NCBI GenBank assembly: GCA_002314775.1
Contig: DCHE01000003.1
Location: forward strand, 88,701 to 105,378
Length of the DNA stretch: 16,678 bases
DNA from: Lachnospiraceae bacterium UBA1760
Lineage (GTDB): Bacteria > Bacillota > Clostridia > Lachnospirales > Lachnospiraceae
Direction: 5' to 3'
The position numbers and the translations under genes were made by a program. The notes under the pieces were generated by a model. It ran no database searches and had not been told where the DNA came from. It saw only the letters and a program-made list of their open reading frames with translations. How positions within the stretch are numbered: the stretch's first letter is position 1; every line of letters starts with the position of its first letter. Below, piece by piece: positions 12,734 through 16,678 of this stretch.

Positions 12734-15136
12734 TTATTTTACAACAATGTTTACAATCTTATTAGGAACGTATATTTCTTTAACTACTGTCTTTCCATCA
12801 ATAGCTGTTGCAACACCTGAAACCTTCTTTGCAAGGTCAAGTACTGTGTCCTTATCTGCACCTGTTGGATATACTACAGTACCCTTAAGCTTACCGTTAA
12901 CCTGAACACCAATTTCCATTGATGAATCAACAGTTTTAGCCTCATCATACTCTGGCCACTCAGCAAGTGAAAGAAGTCCATCACCACCAAGCTCCTCGTA
13001 GATTTCCTCAGTAAGATGTGGAGCAAATGGACAAAGAAGCTTAATAAATGTAATAAGCTCTGGCTTAGTAAGTCCACCATTTGAATAAATATCATTGATA
13101 AGTCCCATAAGTGCTGCGATTGCAGTATTGAACTTAGTCTCCTCTATATCTGAGGATACCTTCTTAATAGTCTTGTGGAATTTGACCTCAAGTTCCTTGG
13201 TAACCTCTCCATCCTTAATCATATCTGTAAGTCCAGCTACTCTCTCAAGGAATCTCTTACAGCCCTTAACTGAGCTGTCATTCCATGGAGCTGCTGCGCC
13301 GTAATCACCCATGAAAAGTACGTAGGTTCTAAGTGTATCTGCACCATACTCCTCAACAATATCAAGAGGATCGATGACATTTCCCTTAGACTTACTCATC
13401 TTCTCGCCGTCTGGTCCAAGGATAAGTCCCTGAATTGAACGCTTAGCATATGGCTCCTCTGTATTAACAGCACCGATATCATATAAGAAATGATGCCAGA
13501 ATCTTGAGTAGATCATATGTCTTGTAACATGCTCCATACCACCATTGTACCAGTCAACTGGCATCCAGTAGTTAAGCTTGTCCATATCTGCAAGTGAGTT
13601 ATCATTGTTTGGATCAATATATCTGAGGAAGTACCAAGATGAGCCTGCCCACTGTGGCATAGTATCAGTCTCTCTTTTAGCTGCTCCCTTACACTTTGGA
13701 CAAGTGCAGTTTACATATGAATCAATCTTAGCAAGTGGAGACTCACCGTCAGCACCTGGCTCAAAGTTGTCAATCTTAGGAAGCTCGAGTGGAAGCTCCT
13801 CATAAGGAACTGCTACGATTCCACAGCTTGGACAGTGAATAAGAGGAATTGGCTCGCCCCAGTATCTCTGTCTGTTGAATGCCCAGTCCTTCATCTTGTA
13901 CTGAACACCTGCCTCACCTATACCTTCCTCAGCAAGGTACTCAAGCATTCTCTTGATTGAATCCTTCTTCTTGGTGAAGCCATTTAAGAAATCAGAGTTA
14001 ATCATCTCGCCATCGCCTGTATAAGCCTCAACTTCGATGTCTCCGCCCTTAATAACCTGAATAATATCAATACCAAACTTCTTAGCGAAGTCGTAATCTC
14101 TCTGATCATGAGCAGGTACAGCCATGATAGCTCCAGTACCATAACCCATCATTACGTAATCTGCGATGAAGATTGGGATCTCCTTGCCATTTAATGGGTT
14201 GATAGCTGAGATACCCTCAAGCTTAACACCTGTCTTATCCTTAACAAGCTGAGTTCTCTCAAACTCAGTCTTCTTGGTACACTCTGTTCTGTAATCAGTA
14301 ACAGCATCCATATTGCTAATCTTGTCAGCATACTTATCAATAAGCGGATGCTCTGGAGCGATAACCATAAAGGTTACACCAAAAAGTGTATCTGGTCTTG
14401 TTGTATAAATTTTAAGCTTCTCATCAGTATCCTTAACTGAGAAGTTTACAAATGCACCAGTTGAACGTCCAATCCAGTTCTCCTGCTGCTGCTTAACATT
14501 TGCAGGATAATCAACATCCTTAAGTCCATCAAGAAGCTTGTCAGCGTACTCTGTAATTCTTAAGTACCAAACTGTCTTCTGCTTCTGTACAACATCGCTG
14601 TGACAGATATCACACTTACCACCCTGGCTATCTTCATTCGAAAGAACAACCTTACAAGATGGACAGTAATTAACAAGCGCTGTATCTCTGAATACAAGGC
14701 CCTTCTCAAACATCTTAAGGAATATCCACTGTGTCCACTTATAGAAATTGTGGTCAGTTGTATCTATGACTCTGCTCCAGTCAAAGGAGAAACCAACCTT
14801 CTTTAACTGATTTGAGAATCTCTCGATATTCTTATCAGTAATCTCACGTGGGTGAGTTGCTGTCTTTATAGCATAATTCTCTGTAGGAAGTCCAAATGCA
14901 TCAAATCCGATAGGGAAAAGTACATTGTAGCCCTGCATACGTCTCTTTCTGGAAATAACCTCAACGCTTGAGTATGCCTTAATATGACCAACGTGCATTC
15001 CGGCTCCACTTGGGTAAGGGAACTCTACAAGACCGTAGAACTTAGGCTTATCGCTGAAATCAGCTGCATTAAAAGCCTTTTGCTCTTCCCACTTTGCCTG
15101 CCACTTTGGCTCAATCTTTTTAAAATTATGTCTCAT
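12734..15136 (-). CDS. leuS: Leucyl-tRNA synthetase
   Basis: Class I aminoacyl-tRNA synthetase charging tRNA-Leu with leucine. The 800-residue protein is full length for the bacterial type. The nucleotide-binding HIGH motif is HVGH (48-51) in YPSGAGMHVGHIKAYSS and the second motif is KMSKS (579-583). Zinc-type cysteine pairs are CPSC (158-161) with CDIC (175-178), and CPSC (435-438) with CTCPKC (477-482). The CP1 editing domain (about 224-415) includes TTRPDTLFG (245-253) and AHDQRD (342-347). The tail (about 650-800) is the anticodon-binding and C-terminal region. Start at 15136 has GGAGG seven bases upstream. The leader is short with no T-box, unlike many clostridial synthetase genes. Confidence 0.98.
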   Translation of the reverse strand: MRHNFKKIEPKWQAKWEEQKAFNAADFSDKPKFYGLVEFPYPSGAGMHVGHIKAYSSVEVISRKRRMQGYNVLFPIGFDAFGLPTENYAIKTATHPREITDKNIERFSNQLKKVGFSFDWSRVIDTTDHNFYKWTQWIFLKMFEKGLVFRDTALVNYCPSCKVVLSNEDSQGGKCDICHSDVVQKQKTVWYLRITEYADKLLDGLKDVDYPANVKQQQENWIGRSTGAFVNFSVKDTDEKLKIYTTRPDTLFGVTFMVIAPEHPLIDKYADKISNMDAVTDYRTECTKKTEFERTQLVKDKTGVKLEGISAINPLNGKEIPIFIADYVMMGYGTGAIMAVPAHDQRDYDFAKKFGIDIIQVIKGGDIEVEAYTGDGEMINSDFLNGFTKKKDSIKRMLEYLAEEGIGEAGVQYKMKDWAFNRQRYWGEPIPLIHCPSCGIVAVPYEELPLELPKIDNFEPGADGESPLAKIDSYVNCTCPKCKGAAKRETDTMPQWAGSSWYFLRYIDPNNDNSLADMDKLNYWMPVDWYNGGMEHVTRHMIYSRFWHHFLYDIGAVNTEEPYAKRSIQGLILGPDGEKMSKSKGNVIDPLDIVEEYGADTLRTYVLFMGDYGAAAPWNDSSVKGCKRFLERVAGLTDMIKDGEVTKELEVKFHKTIKKVSSDIEETKFNTAIAALMGLINDIYSNGGLTKPELITFIKLLCPFAPHLTEEIYEELGGDGLLSLAEWPEYDEAKTVDSSMEIGVQVNGKLKGTVVYPTGADKDTVLDLAKKVSGVATAIDGKTVVKEIYVPNKIVNIVVK

Positions 15137-15171
15137 GGTAAATCCTCCATTTGCTTTTTCACTAACTAAAT

Positions 15172-15200
15172 ATACTACTATTCCTGAATTTATTTGTCAA
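15172..15200 (-). promoter_or_regulatory. leuS promoter
   Basis: Minus-strand TTGACA (15200-15195), a 17-base spacer and TAGTAT (15177-15172, 4 of 6). The predicted start near 15165 leaves about 30 bases before the leuS ATG. A minor 6-bp hairpin, ATAGCC/GGCTAT (15205-15224), lies just upstream of the promoter and may help end transcription from the preceding gene. Confidence 0.65.
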
Positions 15201-15242
15201 GAAAATAGCCAAATTATAGGCTATAAAATAACCAAATAACAA

Positions 15243-15278
15243 GACCACAAACGCTACTAATTCTTAGCATTTGTGGTC
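15243..15278 (-). terminator. Terminator of the 73-residue protein gene
   Basis: Minus-strand RNA forms a 14-bp stem, GACCACAAATGCTA with TAGCGTTTGTGGTC (one U.G pair), and an eight-base loop, followed by a moderately T-rich TTGTTATTTGGTTATTTT. It lies 12 bp after the gene's stop. On the plus strand the U.G is an A/C mismatch. Confidence 0.78.
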
Positions 15279-15290
15279 CTTTGCCAAACA

Positions 15291-15512
15291 TTAATGATGA
15301 TACCCTTCCATACGTTTTGCGTAATCATCAACCTTTGCCTTTTGCTTTAAGTAATCCTTATCACTGAGGCTTCCATCATTATGAAGTTCTTCTACTGTTG
15401 CCTGAAGCTTCTTCAGCGCTGCTCTGGCCAAATCCTTATAATTATTAGACAGATTAATTACAAGGTCATTGAATTCATAGTCAAGTCTCTGTTTTACCTT
15501 TCTCTTTATCAT
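15291..15512 (-). CDS. Small basic protein of unknown function (73 residues)
   Basis: I do not recognise this protein. It is predicted to be almost wholly alpha-helical and highly charged, starting MIKRKVKQRLDYEFNDLV, with a middle helix DLARAALKKLQATVEEL and a C-terminal SLSDKDYLKQKAKVDDYAKRMEGYHH. No signal peptide or membrane segment is seen. The frame is open to 15566, but the ATG at 15512 has GGAGGG eight bases upstream and is the likely start. It has its own terminator and probably its own promoter, divergent from the dus gene. A small nucleic-acid- or ribosome-associated protein is possible from its charge, but nothing in the sequence proves it. Confidence 0.75.
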   Translation of the reverse strand: MIKRKVKQRLDYEFNDLVINLSNNYKDLARAALKKLQATVEELHNDGSLSDKDYLKQKAKVDDYAKRMEGYHH

Positions 15513-15551
15513 AAGCAAGTCCCTCCAAATAATAAGAAACATTATATTTAT

Positions 15552-15560
15552 TTTATACCA
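15552..15560 (-). promoter_or_regulatory. Possible extended -10 promoter of the 73-residue gene
   Basis: TGGTATAAA on the minus strand has the TGn extension followed by TATAAA, about 40 bases before the start codon. There is no good -35 at the usual distance, which an extended -10 can tolerate. The A/T richness of the gap lowers confidence. Confidence 0.35.
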
Positions 15561-15607
15561 ATTCAAAAAATATATCCATCATATTTTTTATTCCGATTTT
15601 ATGTTAT

Positions 15608-15613
15608 TATACT
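15608..15613 (+). promoter_or_regulatory. Possible -10 box of the dus gene
   Basis: TATACT matches the -10 consensus at 5 of 6 positions, about 31 bases before the dus start codon. No convincing -35 is seen 17 bases upstream (TTTTTA). Some promoter must lie in this short divergent gap of 131 bases. Confidence 0.35.
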
Positions 15614-15643
15614 ATCATCATTCTATTATCATAAGGAGTACAC

Positions 15644-16576
15644 ATGAACTATTACATGGCTCCCCTAGAGGGAATAACCACATACATTTTCAGACGCAAT
15701 TACAATAAATACTTTCACACATTTGACAAGTATTTCATTCCTTTTATCAGCAATACAAATATAGGTATGAAGGAAATCATGGAGCTCTCCAGAGAAAGTA
15801 ACGAAGGCATGAATACTGTTCCTCAAATTCTCTCAAAGACCCCCGAGCACTTTCTTAAGCTTGCTGATATAATAGCTGAATTCGGATATGATACAGTAAA
15901 TCTAAATCTTGGCTGTCCATCCAAAACCGTTGTCACAAAAAAGCGCGGTGCCGGTATGCTATATGATACTGATATGCTTGACAGGTTTTTATATGAAATA
16001 TTTGACAAATGTCCACTCAAGATATCCATTAAGACCAGGATTGGAATATCAGATGATTATGAATGGGAAGAAATACTTGATGTATATAAGAAATACAGTA
16101 TTGAAGAGCTGATTATTCATCCAAGATTTCAAAAGGAATTCTACTCAGGCAAGGTACATTTAGATGCATATATAGCTGCTACAAAAGCTCTTGATATTAA
16201 GCTTTGTTATAATGGTGATATCATTAGTAGAAATGCTCTGGATAATATCATTAACACTTGTCCTTCTATCGATACAGTTATGCTTGGTCGTGGAATTCTA
16301 AGAAATCCCGGAATGCTTAATGAGCTTACCGAGTCATCTCCTGTCTCAAAGGATACAATAATAAGCTTCCATGATGCAGTCTATAATGAATACAAGGAAA
16401 GATTCTCAGGCGAGGTACCTGTAGTAAGTAAAATGCTTGAATTATGGACTTATATGAAAGATTCATTTACTAATTCAGATAACTACGTAAAGAAATTATT
16501 CAAGGCAAAGCATTGTTCCGAGTATGAAATGATAGTTAACTCCATATTCCGAAACGAGGATTACATTCATAATTAA
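15644..16576 (+). CDS. tRNA-dihydrouridine synthase (Dus family)
   Basis: FMN-dependent Dus enzymes reduce uridines in the tRNA D-loop to dihydrouridine using NADPH. The 310-residue product has the N-terminal MAPLEGITTYIFRRNY (5-20), the NLNLGCPSK motif (87-94) with catalytic Cys91, KTRIG (130-134), IIHPR (157-161) with His159, CYNGDI (188-193) and MLGRGILRNP (213-222), all typical of the TIM-barrel part. A helical C-terminal domain ends the protein. The subtype (A, B or C) and target uridine cannot be decided here. ATG at 15644 has AAGGAG five bases upstream. It is the only plus-strand protein gene here, lies just upstream of a probable tRNA-Leu gene and diverges from the minus-strand 73-residue gene. 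Confidence 0.94.
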   Translation: MNYYMAPLEGITTYIFRRNYNKYFHTFDKYFIPFISNTNIGMKEIMELSRESNEGMNTVPQILSKTPEHFLKLADIIAEFGYDTVNLNLGCPSKTVVTKKRGAGMLYDTDMLDRFLYEIFDKCPLKISIKTRIGISDDYEWEEILDVYKKYSIEELIIHPRFQKEFYSGKVHLDAYIAATKALDIKLCYNGDIISRNALDNIINTCPSIDTVMLGRGILRNPGMLNELTESSPVSKDTIISFHDAVYNEYKERFSGEVPVVSKMLELWTYMKDSFTNSDNYVKKLFKAKHCSEYEMIVNSIFRNEDYIHN

Positions 16577-16607
16577 TCTATTCACATTCATAATAAACCT
16601 AATAATA

Positions 16608-16636
16608 TTGACATATAACCAAGTTTGTGATAGCAT
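16608..16636 (+). promoter_or_regulatory. Promoter of the tRNA-Leu gene
   Basis: TTGACA (16608-16613), a 17-base spacer and TAGCAT (16631-16636) place a start about eight bases before the tRNA. The arrangement closely resembles the leuS promoter (TTGACA, 17, TAGTAT). No clear terminator for dus lies before it. Confidence 0.6.
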
Positions 16637-16650
16637 AATCAAAGTAATTC

Positions 16651-16678
16651 GCCGGTGTGTCGGAATGGCAGACGATGC
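16651..16678 (+). tRNA. tRNA-Leu, 5' part only (cut by the window edge)
   Basis: The last 28 bases have the form of a tRNA 5' end. GCCGGTG is the acceptor strand, followed by TG and a D-arm with TCG pairing to CGA around GAATGGCAGA. The GCCGGTG start and the GGAATGGCAGACG D-loop are typical of bacterial tRNA-Leu. The anticodon, variable arm and 3' half are outside the window, so the identity is inferred from the 5' half only. Confidence 0.75.

Noticed and set aside
15137..15200. T-box leader for leuS
   Set aside because: The promoter lies only about 30 bases before the start codon, and no T-box sequence or antiterminator is present.
16563..16594. 11-bp direct repeat ACATTCATAAT at the end of dus (16563 and 16584), as an attachment site
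   Set aside because: It overlaps the stop codon of an intact gene, is very A/T-rich, and there is no integrase or tRNA 3' end beside it.

Overview
The window looks like chromosomal DNA from a low-GC member of the Bacillota, most likely Clostridia and plausibly a Lachnospiraceae (Butyrivibrio/Roseburia-like) bacterium. This is inferred from the A+T-rich intergenic DNA, purine-rich GGAGG-type ribosome binding sites before most genes, a class II (Firmicutes-type) GalT, RecU and HflX. No phage, transposase, CRISPR array or other mobile element was seen. Nearly all genes lie on the minus strand; only a tRNA-dihydrouridine synthase gene and the first 28 bases of a probable tRNA-Leu at the right edge are on the plus strand.

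Layout on the minus strand, read right to left. (1) A 73-residue protein of unknown function (15512-15291) with its own terminator, divergent from the dus gene. (2) leuS, with a TTGACA promoter and a short leader, followed by a serine O-acetyltransferase gene, with a perfect 9-bp hairpin between them and a terminator after the second gene. (3) Two unrecognised genes, a 158-residue GTG-start protein and a 182-residue lipoprotein, closed by a strong terminator. (4) A 550-base region holding the control DNA of the galactose operon, then galT-galK-galE and a terminator. This is the Leloir pathway from galactose to UDP-glucose/glucose-1-phosphate; no mutarotase, transporter or regulator gene is in view. 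(5) A compact six-gene cluster: a membrane-anchored TPR protein, hflX, an RsmF-like rRNA m5C methyltransferase, a small membrane protein, an RluA-family pseudouridine synthase and recU. The recognised genes here concern ribosomes/RNA and DNA repair, and several are translationally coupled. Two hairpins follow recU at the left edge.

Most genes are ordinary housekeeping genes. The most interesting stretch is the galT leader (about 10025-10430). It has a near-consensus promoter, a 7-bp dyad plus T-run just after the predicted start, a cre/LacI-family-like operator inside the transcribed leader, and a 20-bp helix that is continuous only in minus-strand RNA, where G.U pairs fill a gap that is mismatched on the plus strand. 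That points to a leader RNA element in an unusually long (about 370 nt) 5' UTR. Other points of interest are the unassigned structured RNA after recU, the similar promoters of leuS and the tRNA-Leu gene, and four unassigned small proteins.
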